Part shown: in pieces, positions 10,166 to 21,584 of the stretch
Layout of the letters: each line of letters opens with the position of its first letter
Position numbering within the stretch: the stretch's first letter is position 1
DNA from: Nephrocerus scutellatus
Taxonomy: Eukaryota > Arthropoda > Insecta > Diptera > Pipunculidae
Assembly (NCBI GenBank): GCA_947095585.1
Contig: OX352763.1
Span: 115,671,908 to 115,735,907 of the forward strand
Length of the DNA: 64,000 nucleotides
Direction: 5' to 3'
Translations under genes and position numbers: made by a program
Notes under the pieces: model-generated
Databases searched by the model: none
The model's input: only the letters and a program-made list of their open reading frames with translations
Told to the model about the DNA's origin: nothing

Positions 10166-12275
10166 CAGCCATCAGCAGAATAGGGCGAATAACACAGAAT
10201 GCTCTAGAATTTCAGGTGGCCGTAACTATCTCTGACTGGTGGAGGTGCGATTAAACCTCCACGTAGTCGTCGCCGGTAATTTTTCTCCAAATACAGGAAA
10301 AGCTAAATGATCGGGCTAGTCCTTTCAAAGTAAGGTTGGCACGAGGCCAATGACCTCGCCCGTAAAAAAAACATTATTAAGGAACCCAAACTCAGCCATT
10401 CATCGGCGAAAGAAAGCAGCCTAGGAGAAGAATCTCGTCCGTTAACTGGAACAGTACAGAGAGCGAGGATCGCACCAGGCGCGGAAGTTCTATCAGAGAG
10501 TCCGCGTTATGACGCAATATACATCGCGTTGCACATACTGCAAAGACAAAGAGGGTAATCTGATCACCGATCTCAAAGGAATCTTAAGCGATGGAAGAGC
10601 ACGTTGCTAAATGGCCATCTAACTGACCAATTGGAGGCTCCACCAATGACTGAAGAGCACGCTATGCTGCCGCCACCAAGCATATAGACGAAGTTAGCAG
10701 AGCGATAAATCGGCTCAAAACTAATAGGGCCCCGGGATCAGATAGTATCACAGCGGAGCTTATTAAGTTAGTAGCGTCCACAATACACCAAGCAAATGAT
10801 GAACTAATAGTGCAAGTATGGGAGGAAGAAGCGATGCCAGAAGACTGGCGTAGGGATAAAGATTACGTTTACCTTTCTCCAGGTATACGGAATGTTACCC
10901 CAGTTGTAGCTGGCTCTAAATAAAGCAATCAAACCCGGGCCCTATACATAAGAAAGGAGATATCACAACATGCAGCAATTATCGTGGTATAACGTCGTTA
11001 AGTACCTCGTATAAGACTCTCTTCTCTATCCTTCAAAACAGGATAGAGATAGTCGCTAAAGTAATCATCGGTCCATACCACTGTGGCTTCATCCTAAGCA
11101 AATCAACAACTGATCAGTTTTACACCCTTAGGCAGGTAATGGAAAAATGTTTAGTTTCAAAACTCACTACACCATCTTTTAATAGACTTTAAAGCCGCCT
11201 ATGATATCATAGCAAGAGTAGAACTTTATAAAGCTAGGAGAGAATTCGGCATCCCAAATAAACTGACACGACTATGTAGGTTGACTACGACCATTGTTAC
11301 AAGCCCAGTAAAAATATCCGGATCACTATCAAGAGCCCATTCCACATCCATAACGGGCTCTGACAAGGGGATGGACTGCCCTGTGTCCTCTTCAACCTGA
11401 CGTTGCGAGAAATTGATCCGAGACTCTGACGTAACGGCGAGAGGAACAAACCTCTATAAGTCCATTCAACTACTGGCTTAGGCAGACGACATTGACATCG
11501 TTGGTAGAACCCCAAGAGCTGTACAGGAAGCTTTCATCCAGATCAAGCGGGCGGCACGAAATCTGGGGCTGCACATAAATGAGAGCAAAACAAGGTACAT
11601 AGTGGCCACGTCTGCGAGTAGAAGATCCAACATTGGTCCGTCAATTCGAATAATGGAGCACGAATTTGAAGTAATGCAATCCTTTAACTATCTCGGGTCA
11701 ACTGTAGCAGCCGATAACAGCATGGAACCAGAAATAGGCGCACGGTTTCCCAAAGCCAACAAAGCGTACTTTAGTCAGTCAAGATTCTTCAAATCCAGGA
11801 ATTTAACCATAACATCCAAGCTGGTAGTATATAAGACAATGGTCATACCAGTACTTACATATGGATCCGAGACTTGGGTGCTTAGCAAAAAGCATTCTGA
11901 CCTCTTAGCCGCGTTCGAGAGAAAAGTCTTACGAAGAATAGTTGGACCCGTATGTGAGGAAGGACGATTCCGGAGACAACATAATGATGAGATCTAGGAG
12001 CGTTATCGCAATGTCGACATAGTGAAGAGAATTAGGATCGGTAGGCCTCGGTGAGCAGGACACCTAGCTTGCATGACCCAAGAGGATCCTGCTCGGAGTG
12101 TCCTTTTTTGTAGGTTTTATGGAACACGACAGTCAGGCCGGCCTGATGGCGTATAATAGGACGCCCAGACTTTAGGGATGCCAAACTGGATGACATCGGC
12201 TCGAAATCGGGACCGGTGGAGAGATTGTTTGCGAGAGGCCAGGAGCGGATACCAGTTGTACAGCCAAATAGAATG
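10166..12275 (+). mobile_element. RTE-a non-LTR retrotransposon, long decayed copy
   Basis: The first 85 bases (AGCAGAATAGGGCGAATAAC onwards) recur at 48093-48178 and look like the element's 5' region. Most of the endonuclease is missing. Recognisable RT pieces start at about 10590 (LLNGHLTDQLEAPPMTEEHA) and continue through KAPGSDG- and GPYHCGFI-like blocks to a YADD-equivalent AXADDIDIVGR at 11475-11505. The C-terminal 131-codon frame at 11602-11997 reads LGSTVAADNSMEPEIGAR, VLTYGSETWVLSKKHSDL and ERKVLRRIVG, followed by WAGHLA- and NWMTSARNRDRW-like blocks (12180-12220). The tail is GCCAAATAGAATGATGATAG. Several stops and a ~73-bp insertion at 10851-10942 inactivate it. Confidence 0.8.
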
Positions 12276-12499
12276 ATGATAGTGTACATTAAGGTACCTA
12301 CAGTAGAGCTTCTAATTATTTTTTGAAAAAAAAAAAAACACCAAATCGTCGGAGTATTGAATTCCTACAAATTTTACTCGCTAACATTATTAAAATATTA
12401 TTCCCACAGGCTAATATATTCGCTAAATTAATTGCACCTCAGGAGAATTATAAAAGCACACAGCAGGGAGCTATCAACAATTCAAAGAACACCCACATG

Positions 12500-12627
12500 G
12501 CGGCTACAGTCAGCAAACCAAGGAGACTAAACAAAAAAAAAATGAATCACCAACTGTTGGAGCTGTGAAAGCAACCAACCACCGAACGAGGAGAACACAA
12601 ATTCTTCCATAGGTCCATCACACATAT
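12500..12627 (+). repeat. dispersed ~100-bp repeat shared with 8727-8845
   Basis: Second copy of the element described at 8727, in the same orientation. It contains GAGACTAAACAAAAAA, CACCAACTGTTGGAGCTGTG and GAGGAGAACACA. A poly-A expansion follows the first block. Confidence 0.65.
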
Positions 12628-13250
12628 AGCTGCTTCCGTCTGTGGCGCAAATCGTTTTGCACTACGAAGCGTAATTAAGTCCATCTGAAGTGAATAAATG
12701 ACTTAATTAATGTCGATGCCTAAAATACGAGTGTTTATGTTGAATGAAGTGTATTGCGTGAAAAATATCAATACCACATTCCACTATCAATTAATCTATC
12801 AACCTGATTTTAGCCACCTTTCAACCAACTACGAGAAGCATACGAAAAAAAATGGCCAGCGTGTAAAGAAAGCAGCAAACAACAGAGAAACGAAGGAGCA
12901 TTGTGACATTTATTATGGTAGCACCGAATTTGAATAACAGCACCCAGCGGGATGCATGACGTCTGGATACTCCTGAATTTGTAATAGAAGCAAATTGGAA
13001 TGAAGAAAAATGACGAAATCGTCAAAGAGAAATTGTGAGCCATAACAATAGGAGAATAGGCAAAGACTTACGAGAAACTTTCCATTGAAATGGTACTGGT
13101 ATAGCTACAACTGTACCCTGCTGTGTTCGATACCCAAATAACGTTTATTTATATCCCATTTCCATTTGGTTGACTACATATCGGCTAAATGTGAAGAAAT
13201 TCCAATTCGTGCATAGGTATATATGATATATGCAATGTATCGTATTTCAG
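12628..13250. other. AT-rich stretch, no feature recognised
   Basis: Short overlapping frames occur on both strands (12710-12937 +, 13043-12810 -) but neither shows a family signature. It lies between the dispersed repeat and the poly-A end of J1-B. Confidence 0.5.
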
Positions 13251-13956
13251 CTTTTTTTTTTATAATTTGCGCACGCACCCTTATTATGTTCGGCAATATG
13301 CTTGGCACAGCGTGTGCGTTAAGGAAAAGGAGAAGAAGAGAGGAGATGTCTATGAGCTTGTGTCTTGAATGTCTGTGGATCATAGTGATGTGGAAAGACA
13401 GAGCATTCCACATACGTGTTGTACGGCTGAAGAACGAATCCCTGAACCAAATTGTACGTCCGAAGATGGGCTTAAGGGTAAACTGATGTGCATTTAGAGC
13501 GCCACGAGTATTGCGGTTGAACACAAGGAGAGGTGGCATGCAACTGGCTATTTCTCTTGAGCACCGCTGGTGGAAGAAGCGATAAAACAGTGATAAGCAG
13601 GAGACGTTCCTGCGGTGTTCAAGCGAATCTATTGATTTCGCAATTTTCTCGTCAACGATAAGTGTTATCGCACGGTTTTGTATTGTATCTAGTTGATGCA
13701 AGGTGGTTTTAGGCGCACCAGACCAGATATGAAAATTGTACTCAAGTTTAGGGCGAAGGAAGGCCTTGTAGATAGTAGCCAGATTAAAGGGAGTGAAATA
13801 TTTCTTGCACCGGGTTAGAAAACCTAAACATTTCGCAGCATTTTTGGCGATGGTAAATATGTGGTCATTCCAACGAAGCTTATCGTTGACGCACATAGCG
13901 AGAATTGCAAGATTTTCAGTTTCCACGATGCAAGTGCCATTCATGAATAATGGCAT
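13174..13956 (-). pseudogene. J1 reverse transcriptase C-terminal region (260 codons)
   Basis: This is the longest uninterrupted frame in the window. From the N-terminus: a DKLRWNDHI block, CLGFLTRCKKYFTPFNLATI, YKAFLRPKLEYNFHIWSGA, LDTIQNRAITLI, SLEHRRNVSCLSLFYRFFH and an FFSRTTRMWNAL block near residue 185. The last ~60 residues run past the LINE 3' end into flanking DNA. These blocks follow the palm in Jockey/CR1-group polymerases. It is an internal piece of a broken LINE protein, not a host gene; its first residue is a chance Met. Confidence 0.75.
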
Positions 13957-14905
13957 GGGACTTAGGCTTAGCTTCGACGACAGGAGATAGCATTGGGTTT
14001 TGGAAGTTTTGTCTTCTCCCCATTTTATAATGCTGTCCAGATTAGAGCTTTACGTGCTTAACATACGAAGTTGTTTGAGTTCCACATGAGATGTGGAGGG
14101 ACGTTCCTCAAACTTATATGAGAAGCTGAGAGTGCTGTCGTCAGCGAAAGAGTGAATTGGATTAGAAGTCACAGATAAGAGTTCATTAATAAAAATGAGA
14201 AAGAGTGTCGGGGACAAGACAGAGCCCTGGGGTATGCCAGCATTTAAGTGGTGTACTTTAGAAATGAAACCGTCCATTACAACTTGATTTGGGCGGTCCA
14301 AAAGATAGCTTCTAATCCAATGAAGCAGTTTATCAGCGACTCCATAAGCACGCATTTTGGACCAAAGAACATGATGACAAACTCTCTCAAAATATCGAGT
14401 GCAACAGCCATCAAATTAATGCAAAGACCGGTTCCACTGTTCGGTGAGATATACCATCAAATCACCAGTGGAACGCTGCCCACGAAATCCGTCACTGAAG
14501 ATTTCATTGGTTTCAAGGTATTTCATGAGCTGAAAATTCATCAGCGTTTCCATTACCTTCGAGAGAATGGATTCAATACTCGGGGGTGCAGGCGGCATCG
14601 ATGCACAATCTGGAAGCGTGGAGCTAGCTGCAAAATGTACAGCAAACAGATTGGCTTTGTCTTTAGAGTTGACAACTGGAGTGTCATTATAAATGAACGT
14701 TGGAATGGTGGACGACGATGCTGTATTTTTGATTCTTTTCGCGAATGACCAAAAATTTTTACTACCTTTGGGACATTGTAGTATTTTTTGCCTCAATTTT
14801 CGGTCGTAGGCGAATTTGACTCGCCGGAGATGAGCATTGCAATCATTTCTAGCTCGTTTATGTACGCTACGAGTATTATACAGAAAGCACAATCTAAGGC
14901 AGGAT
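13252..14905 (-). mobile_element. Jockey/CR1-like LINE copy J1-B, best preserved J1
   Basis: The 3' end is at the T-run near 13250 (poly-A on the element strand). Three minus-strand frames cover RT to C-terminus. 14892-14416 has SKNFWSFAKRIKN, SSTIPTFIYND and GQRSTGDLMVYLTEQW. 14355-14050 has LLHWIRSYLLDR, GVPQGSVLSPTLFLIFIN and HSFADDSTLSF. 13956-13174 has the thumb and C-terminal region. The FADD box is intact. Frameshifts near 14400 and 13990 break the protein, and the endonuclease and any first ORF are absent (5' truncation). About 75 bases between GQRST and DISKAFDR are altered. Confidence 0.8.
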
Positions 14906-15305
14906 AAAGTAAATACTCAATAGCGTAGATAGATATAGTTACTTGTGGGTGGGTAGGTGTGATAATCTAAAGAAAACCACTCCACTGCACTCAGACAATC
15001 GCTCCATTGTACTCGTTCCCAGTGAGTTCACCATTCAAATCTATTTGTTACCTTTAGATAGCAAAAGACTTGATCTGCTTTCAGCAATCGAAGTTCTTCG
15101 ATCGTTAATATATCCCATCCATAAACGTTCATCCTTATCTTGGAAAAGCAGGAAAGCCACAGAGAAAATGTGAAGTTGTTTTTCTTCTTCCTTTCGGGGT
15201 TTTTTTCGAGTTTATTTCATTTATTTATCATCTTAAGTATGAAGTTCAGACGACCACAAAAATTTGAGCGTATAAATATAAACTGTGAGAGGAGCTGCGA
15301 TAAAC
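14906..15305. other. no feature recognised
   Basis: A 76-codon frame at 14943-15173 shows no motif. No repeat partner was found elsewhere in the window. Confidence 0.5.
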
Positions 15306-15560
15306 TAATAAAGGCGAGCCTGAAGAGCGAAGCTAATAATCAGAGGACAAGAAAAATGTTTTAGAGTGCGTTTGTACATTTATTTGTACGTTTATCAGTT
15401 TTTTAACCCATATATCTCGGCTTATACCAGTAAAAATTTTATGGGGCTTGTTTTAAAACAATTGGTTATCGCTCGGCTTGCGATGGTGTACTTTTTTTTA
15501 TTCATAGAGGTAATAGGTGGGAAATTGAGAAAAATACTCTACCTAAAGGTATGCAATATG
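15306..15560 (+). repeat. dispersed repeat X, copy 1
   Basis: AAGCTAATAATCAGAGGACA, GTTTTAAAACAATTGG, GCTCGGCTTGCGATGGTGTAC and a following TTATTCATAG block are shared with 27310-28040 (plus) and, reversed, with 28330-28475. It begins with GGCGAGCCTGAAGAGCGAAG. The element class is unknown; it carries no protein-coding signature. Confidence 0.65.
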
Positions 15561-16319
15561 TTAAATGAGATATTTGCAGTCTATTTTTGTATTCGTTTGT
15601 AACGAAATTGATTTAATCCAACCAATTAATCACCTACGCTACAAACCATATTTCTAAAAGTACACATCAACTCATAATAATAATATAAAGCCACCTACAA
15701 TATTATGCAAAGCCATACATACTCTAATTATATTGTAACATTATAATTCAAACGCCTGAAAGCATACTGCGGAACGTTCACTACAACCACGCAAAGCACC
15801 ACGCTGCATAAACCTATAAGCAAAGTACTCAGTACAATACATGTGCGACAGTAGCGCAACAGTAATACTACCACTCGGTACTGGCATGATATAGGGATCA
15901 AAGCCCACGATTGTCCGATGCTAATCCGAGGAATTTACTCTTTTGGTGCAATATCACTTAAGTCGCGCCCCATGGCTAAGCAAGTGAATAATATTAATAA
16001 TAATATTAACAGTAATAACAATAAAATAGTAAATAATAAGAAACCACTACGTATATGATTAAGCCCCGTATACGGACTATTTCTTATTCTATAGTTGGTG
16101 AGATAGAATTCCCAACAATTTGGAAGAGAAAAGCAATGACATGGTACGCGAAAATCACAATTCACCAGAGAAAAGAGGACTCGTCTGCTAATATAGTAGA
16201 GCTTCTTCTAGGAAGATCCGTCTGCTGGTATAGAAGCACTTCTGCTAGGTGTTTAGTAATTAACTCCTGTTCGTTCCAAACAAAAACCGTTTGCTGTAAA
16301 GCTCGAAAAGTGTTGATGC
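15561..16319. other. AT-rich stretch, no feature recognised
   Basis: Contains a short AAT-rich tract near 15990-16035 (AATAATATTAATAATAATAT). Nothing else was assignable. Confidence 0.5.
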
Positions 16320-16620
16320 TATCGCACTTTCGATAATTGCACCAGAACCGAACTGTTCTCTACGACGTGTGTTCCACCATTCAGTTTCATGTAAGCTGTC
16401 GGCAGTTGTTGATGTTCTCGCAAATTTCGGTAGCTACTTCGAACCGAACTGTTCAACCAGAACGCCCTCCAAGTACTCCCTTTAAACTTCAGTTTCAAGT
16501 AAGCTGCTATTAGTTGCTGATGTTCTCGCAACTTTCGGTAGCTGCTTGGAGCCGAGCCCTTCAAACACGAACGCCCTCCGTCTGCTCCTCTGGTGCAGTT
16601 ACACCAAGAACACCCTAGCA
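16320..16620 (-). repeat. 108-bp tandem duplication, possibly inside an LTR-like element
   Basis: CAGTTTCATGTAAGCTGTCG at about 16382 recurs as CAGTTTCAAGTAAGCTGCTA at about 16490. The following GTTGATGTTCTCGCAA...TTTCGGTAGCT blocks repeat in step. A minus-strand frame translates the duplication as two SSYRxLREHQQL units, but codon use and context do not support a protein. AATAAA-like signals occur downstream (16720-16735), and a GGGTGAC/GTCACCC stem lies at 16793-16815. A retroelement leader or LTR is possible but unproven. Confidence 0.5.
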
Positions 16621-17034
16621 TAGTATTATTTAGTTCTTATAGTCCCAGTTAAGTATGGTATTTTCGACCAGCATTGTTAGTACGAGTATATTAAATCAAC
16701 GAAATCGAGATAATGAAAGAAAGAATAATAAAACACAAAGAAACCAAATACACTTTAATTTGTAACAAGAAGCGAGAGGAGAAAACGAACCCTGGGTGAC
16801 CGGCGAGCGTCACCCGAGCAAAAGAACGTTACACATTTATAATTGAAAAACTACATTTAACATTGCATACTATTATGCTTTAATATAATTCAGTGTTTAG
16901 ACTGAATTTATTGTATAAGAAAGCCGGAGTACGCGAAACAATAACATTGTGTAGGAAAATACAGTTTCTGACATCCAAAAGCCATATCAGAGAGCAACAG
17001 ACAACGTTTTTGAATTCGAGACTATTTCATCAAG
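16621..17034. other. AT-rich stretch with a strong short stem
   Basis: GGGTGAC and GTCACCC (about 16793-16815) can pair around CGGCGAGC. I see no coding sequence. It could be part of a retroelement leader together with the preceding duplication. Confidence 0.4.
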
Positions 17035-18600
17035 TTTGGCATTCCTAAGCTCTGGGCGTCGTGTCTACGTCATCATTCCACCTGTCTGTCTATAGTGTCC
17101 TATAAATTCTACTAAAAATGACTTTCCGAACGGGATCTTCTTCTCTCATGCGAGTCCAGGTTTATTGTCTACACGATATCTACATCATCTCATTATTATT
17201 ATAGTCTCTAGAATCGACCTTTCGCACGTACGTGGCCACCAGTTCTCCGCAAGACTTTCCTCTCGAACATGGAGGTCAGAGTTCTTTTGGATAAGCTTCT
17301 AAGTGTCGCATCCATATGTATTCGTATGAACATTGCCTTATAAACCAGCAGCTTCCTGGATTTGAAGAGTATTAACAATATGTGACTATAGTAGGTTTTG
17401 TAGGCTTTAAGAAACCGAGTAGGTATTTCTGGTTCCATGTCGTTATCGGATGATACAACTGACCCGAAATAAATAAAGAAGTGCAGTACTTCGAATCTGA
17501 ATCTTCTGCTCGCAGACATGGCCGTTTCGTACTTTATTTTGCTGATTTATGCATCATCAATCTGGATGAAAGCTTTTTGTATAAATCTTGAGTTTCTACC
17601 GATGGTTGACATCATCGTCTACATAAGCCAGTATCTGAATGGACTTATAGAGAATTGTTCCTCTTGCTGTTACATCAGAATTTCGGATCACCAGGTCGAA
17701 GAGGACGTTGACCGGCCTAACCCCTTGTCGTAGCACGTTATAAATGTTGAATGGGATTGATAGTGATCCGGCTATCTTTAGTTAGCTTATAACATTAGTT
17801 GTGGGCGCCGTAGGTCTAGTTAGTGCGTAAGACTTTTGTGCAAAAGGTTAGTTTGAGTCCCAGTAACACCAAAAGTATTTTTCACAGTCCCACCTCTCGC
17901 GAATCAGACAAAGTAATAGCTTGTCACGGATAAGTTCTCAGCTCCCCTTTAGGATACGGCTTTTAATTGTAGGTTCATTCTCTTTGTGTATAAAAATATA
18001 ACACACCCAACACGAATGTTCGCGAGACCTTGGACCGCAAGGTTTGTCACGCCAAATATTTTATTATATCATTCGTTATGGTTAACCTACATAGTCGTGT
18101 GAGTTTAATTGGTATGCCAAAATCTCTAATTGCTTCACAAAGGTCTACACTGACTATAGGCGGCCTTAAAGTGTAGTGAGTTTTGGAGCTCTAGACATTT
18201 TTCCATCGCCTGTCTAAAGAAGATCCCAGGCAATCTACAATCAATTAGATTAGATTGTAGATTTTCCTGGGATAAAGCCACTGTGTTATGAGCCAGTGAT
18301 GACTTTGACGTATGCGCTTATATTATCTTGAAGGATAGATGATAAAATTTTAAAATTTGGATCACAGAATGCCTATTATCCAGTCTTCTAGTACCGTATC
18401 TTCCTCTCATAGTACACTATAGGTTCAGGAATTGCTTCTTGGGATGCCATTAGATCCTGAGGCCTTATTACTTTAAAGTGGATTAGCAATTTCTGGCAAT
18501 TTCTTCTATGCTTTTTGGTGGCAAGACATTGTGGACGTCGGGCATTAGCACTTCCTCAGTCAGCTGGCCATTTAGCAACTCATGAAAGTTCTCCTCCCGC
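17035..18600 (-). mobile_element. RTE-a copy, minus strand, split by a SINE
   Basis: On the minus strand the order is AACTTTCATGAGTTGCTAAA (near 18590-18570), the RT region, the SINE at 17801-18065, then a GATCACTATCAATCCCATTC block (around 17750), an ADD-equivalent near 17620, and the C-terminal frame 17519-17208 with SASRRFRFEV, DNDMEPEI and FERKVLRRTGG. The tail is at about 17180 (CATTATTATTATAG). Many small indels break the frames, and it diverges further from the 30626 copy than the 10166 copy does. Confidence 0.7.
17801..18065 (+). mobile_element. tRNA-derived SINE nested in RTE-a
   Basis: It begins GTGGGCGCCGTAGGTCTAG (A-box region) and has GTTTGAGTCCCAG (B box) at about 17850. The standard body follows: CACAGTCCCACCTCTCGCGA, TAGCTTGTCACGG, TTCTCTTTGTG, CACAACACGAATG-like, TTTGTCACGCCAAATATTTT. 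It is flanked by ATAACATTAGTT (17789-17800) and ATATCATTCGTT (18066-18077), a 12-bp duplication with two mismatches. The RTE-a sequence resumes after it (GTTAACCTACATAGTCGTGT). Confidence 0.85.
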
Positions 18601-19460
18601 AATCCCAATTTGTTTCTAGATAGTTTCTTTTCGAAAATTCCTAAAAGTTAGCTTCATTATTTGCAATAAAATTCTTCTTTTGTCTGCTCCACTTGAGAAA
18701 TTACTTTGACATCAAAGTGTGGAAATAATCCAACTATGCTTTGGTGGCATTACCCTACTATCTAGCAGTATTTATAAACTCTGTAAACGGCTATTTGCAC
18801 AATGACGTCCATGGTAGCTTTTCCATCCTCGTGGACTCATATATTGCATTTTCTCTACATCTACACTGGTTATAACAAAGCAGTATGAGCTTTGGTTGAA
18901 ACGGGAGTGCAATTATTTGCTATTTAGTTTATATAATTAGGAAATGTTTATATGTCCGTCTACCACCACTTTACCATTACATAACACTGGGCACACATGT
19001 GCACTGTAGCATTGATTTATGGAAAAGTTTTTACTAATGTTTACTTAATGTGTGAATATTTTGTATTTCTATTTGTTAAACAAGTGGAGTGGGGGTAGTG
19101 GTAGGAAGAGAAACTTGCAATGAAATGTTGTGCGAATGTAGCTGGCAACCGGAAGCAATTGTTAAGTTATGTGGAAGACTTTTAAATCGACTGCCTTTCA
19201 ACAGCTGAATAAATTCGTTTGCTACTTCTGCACAATGCTTTGTTCTTCGTCATCAATAAGGTAAGTAAGGAAATAATGCAGAGAAGAAAACCGTACTGGT
19301 AGATATATGAATTTAACAAAGGAAGCTTAAAACTATTGTTTGAAGGGAAATCGCTAGCCAAATTTTTTAATTGGTAAAACCACTTGGAATGTTAAAAGGT
19401 TACCTTGTTATTAATCGCTATTAGAAGGAAGAATACATTATCGTCCGCGCGTCTCCTATA
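18601..19460. other. no feature recognised
   Basis: No family match was seen on either strand between the RTE-a copy and the R1-c element. Confidence 0.5.
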
Positions 19461-20640
19461 CCAGTTTGGTTGTATCGTCATCGTGGCAAGCGGGAAGTTC
19501 GAAGATGTGCTATGTGACATAGTTCAAAACGGATTAACCACCACGAGCAGATGGTGCCAAGAGTGGTGACTTAGGATAAATTCAAGAAAAACCACCTAAT
19601 CCCCTTCACAAATAGAAAGAAGCTAGGGCGAATGCACCCAATTACCCTTAATGGAGAAGAGATTACTATCAGCAAAGAGGTGAAGTACCTTGGACTGATA
19701 TTTGATAGTAGACGACTATGGTAAAAATACCAACAAGCAGTACTACAAAAATCAAAGAGAGCACTCATAGTGGCAGGAAAATCCTGGGGTATTAGTCCCA
19801 GAATAATGTACACCATGCTAGTTATTCCAATGATCACCTACGGTGCAGTGGCATGGGCGATTAGGAGCAAGCTAAGCACCATGAAAAGGGAATTGGAAAG
19901 TGCAAAGACCAGCCGTTTTTTTAATGACGGGGATCGTGAGAACCTGCCCCACAGCGGGCATAGAGGCGATCATTGGGCAACTCACTCTACACATAGTGGT
20001 AGAGAGCAAATCCAAGAAAACTAAGCTTAGCAATGAAGGCTGCTTCACGGAGTGCAGGTTAAGTGGATTCACTTGCCAAAACGATTCCTTTAGCGAGCAT
20101 GGCGTGTGATAACATGGTGCAAAAGCTTGTATTTAAGAAGAGATTTGAAGTCAAAATAAACACCAAGAAGGAATTCAGATCTGAAAATGAATACCAGATA
20201 AATCCGGGAGCCAAAAAGTTGTATACGGATGGATCAAAGAAAGAAGAAGGTACGGGTGCATGAACTCATGGGCAACATACCACGTAGTCTGAAGCACCAA
20301 TATTCTAGGCAGAAGTATCGCAACTACATGAGCAGAAAATAGCTATCAAGACAAACAGGCAAGCTGCGCTAAGGGGTCTGGATGTATTCCATATCACGTT
20401 TAGATTAGTGGAGGAATGCAGGGCGGAGCTAAACAGACTGGGCGAAGTCAACAGGGTACGTTTGTGCTGGGTGTCAAGACACATCGCCATATTGAACATT
20501 CATTGAACTCACTCTATATCATTAAGTTCCTAAGAGCCATTGGTATGGAGGGGGAGATCTAGGGTCAGGCATGTACTGTCCCCATAACGTAAGTCATCTG
20601 GAAGCGCAATAGATTCACATGGGTCGCAGTGCTACTAGAA
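19461..20640 (+). mobile_element. R1-c non-LTR retrotransposon fragment (RT to RNase H)
   Basis: It starts just after the YADD box with IVIVASGKFEDVLCDIVQ, then VKYLGLIFDS-like (19685-19710), GKSWGISPRIMYTMLVIPMI (19780-19840) and FLMTGIVRTCPTAGIEAII (19917-19975). The RNase H starts at LYTDGSKKEEGTGA (20218-20262), followed by KTNRQAALRGLDVF and RAELNRLGEVNRVRLCWV (20420-20475). A TGA after GTGA and several shifts break the frame. The order and motifs fit R1/I-group polymerases with a C-terminal RNase H. Confidence 0.75.
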
Positions 20641-20644
20641 TATA

Positions 20645-20682
20645 GCACTCATATCATATGACCTCTGATATGATATGAGTGC
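20645..20682. other. 15-bp perfect hairpin followed by T-run
   Basis: Arms GCACTCATATCATAT (20645-20659) and ATATGATATGAGTGC (20668-20682) are perfect complements around an 8-base loop, followed by seven T. It looks like a rho-independent terminator, but in this eukaryotic setting that reading does not apply. It sits exactly between R1-c and a transposase fragment, so it may be a transposon terminus or a palindromic junction. Confidence 0.7.
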
Positions 20683-20699
20683 TTTTTTTAAAATATAAA

Positions 20700-21050
20700 T
20701 TGAAAAAATTAGACTCGAATGAGGCAAACGAATTTCATAATCCTGATTCGCCAATGGTCTCTCACCAATGTGTGACTTCTTTAAATTTTTGTGAGAAAGG
20801 TGTCAAAACTGGTGCAAACCTTTACCACAAAAATTTCTTCGAAGTGGAGAGAGATGTTTTATCCAGAAGGACCAAGCTTCAAAAAACACAAACCCAAAAA
20901 GGCTTTATGACTCTGTTCCAACAGAAGATTGTCCGTCGGAACGCCCGGATTTGAATCGCCTGGATTACTATTTGTGGTCTGAGTTGGATAACTTCGCCTG
21001 TGAAACTTCTTGCAATAATTTCACGAAAAGGACCAACGCAACATCGGTTT
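20700..21050 (+). pseudogene. IS630/mariner-type transposase catalytic fragment
   Basis: A plus-strand frame (20679-20954) reads MVSHQCVTSLNFCEKGVKTG, matching the VMVW..VT..GKTPL.F...GVK block, then FFEVERDVLSRR. A QQDSAP-like region is out of frame near 20920, and PDLNRLDYYLWSELDNFACE follows (20948-21005). The PDLNxLDYxLW block carries the second-half catalytic site of maT-like elements. Frameshifted, with no termini seen. Confidence 0.65.
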
Positions 21051-21129
21051 TGTCCATGAACACCACGACAATAGCAAAGCTGTGTGATTTGTGTGGCTCC
21101 AAGACAACCTCCTCGAACGTATCACAAAA

Positions 21130-21540
21130 GTTGTCAGTTAACAGGGTCCGGTAGCGGTGTAATGGCATTTCATGGGTTGCTGACAATTTAGCGAAATGCG
21201 CTTCATCGCTCAGCGTGATTTTGCGATAACAATCAAGATGTTGTCGGACACATGCTTAGGGTCCAATCACTGAAGTTACGTTTCAGCTAATGGTGGCTTG
21301 GCTTTAATTATTGGGTCAAAGCGGTCTTTTAGCCCAAGTGCTTGCGCAAAATTCCCAACAAACTGCTCACTGAGATGCACACCTTCCTGAGATCAACGCG
21401 AAATCGACAAATTTATGACCTCAGAGTCGTAGCTGAATCCGCAATATTCTTGACGCTTCTGGCGAATCTCTGTCTTATTGGCACGGGAACATTATGAAGT
21501 ACAGATGTTGAGTCCAATTGTTAAATTACAAAGTGTGGGT
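21130..21540 (-). pseudogene. IS630-type transposase fragment, HTH to first catalytic block
   Basis: The minus strand gives an SSLLGILRKHLG block (about 21375-21340), LTQxLKP-like, then KRNFSDWTL, YRKITLSDEAHFAKLSATHE (21230-21165) and MPLHRYRTLL. SDEAHF is the first catalytic aspartate block of this DDE family. It faces the plus-strand fragment at 20700-21050, so the two belong to different insertions or an inverted one. Confidence 0.65.
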
Positions 21541-21584
21541 TTGTTTTTAAATCATAGGCTCGGACAACTTTTTTTGAACGATTT

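Noticed and set aside
15306..15345. Helitron 3' end (hairpin plus CTAAT) at GCGAAGCTAAT
   Set aside because: The hairpin at this copy is poor, and the sequence after CTAAT is shared by both copies of repeat X, so it is internal to the repeat rather than a terminus.
20645..20690. Rho-independent terminator
   Set aside because: The surroundings are eukaryotic transposon remnants with no upstream bacterial gene.
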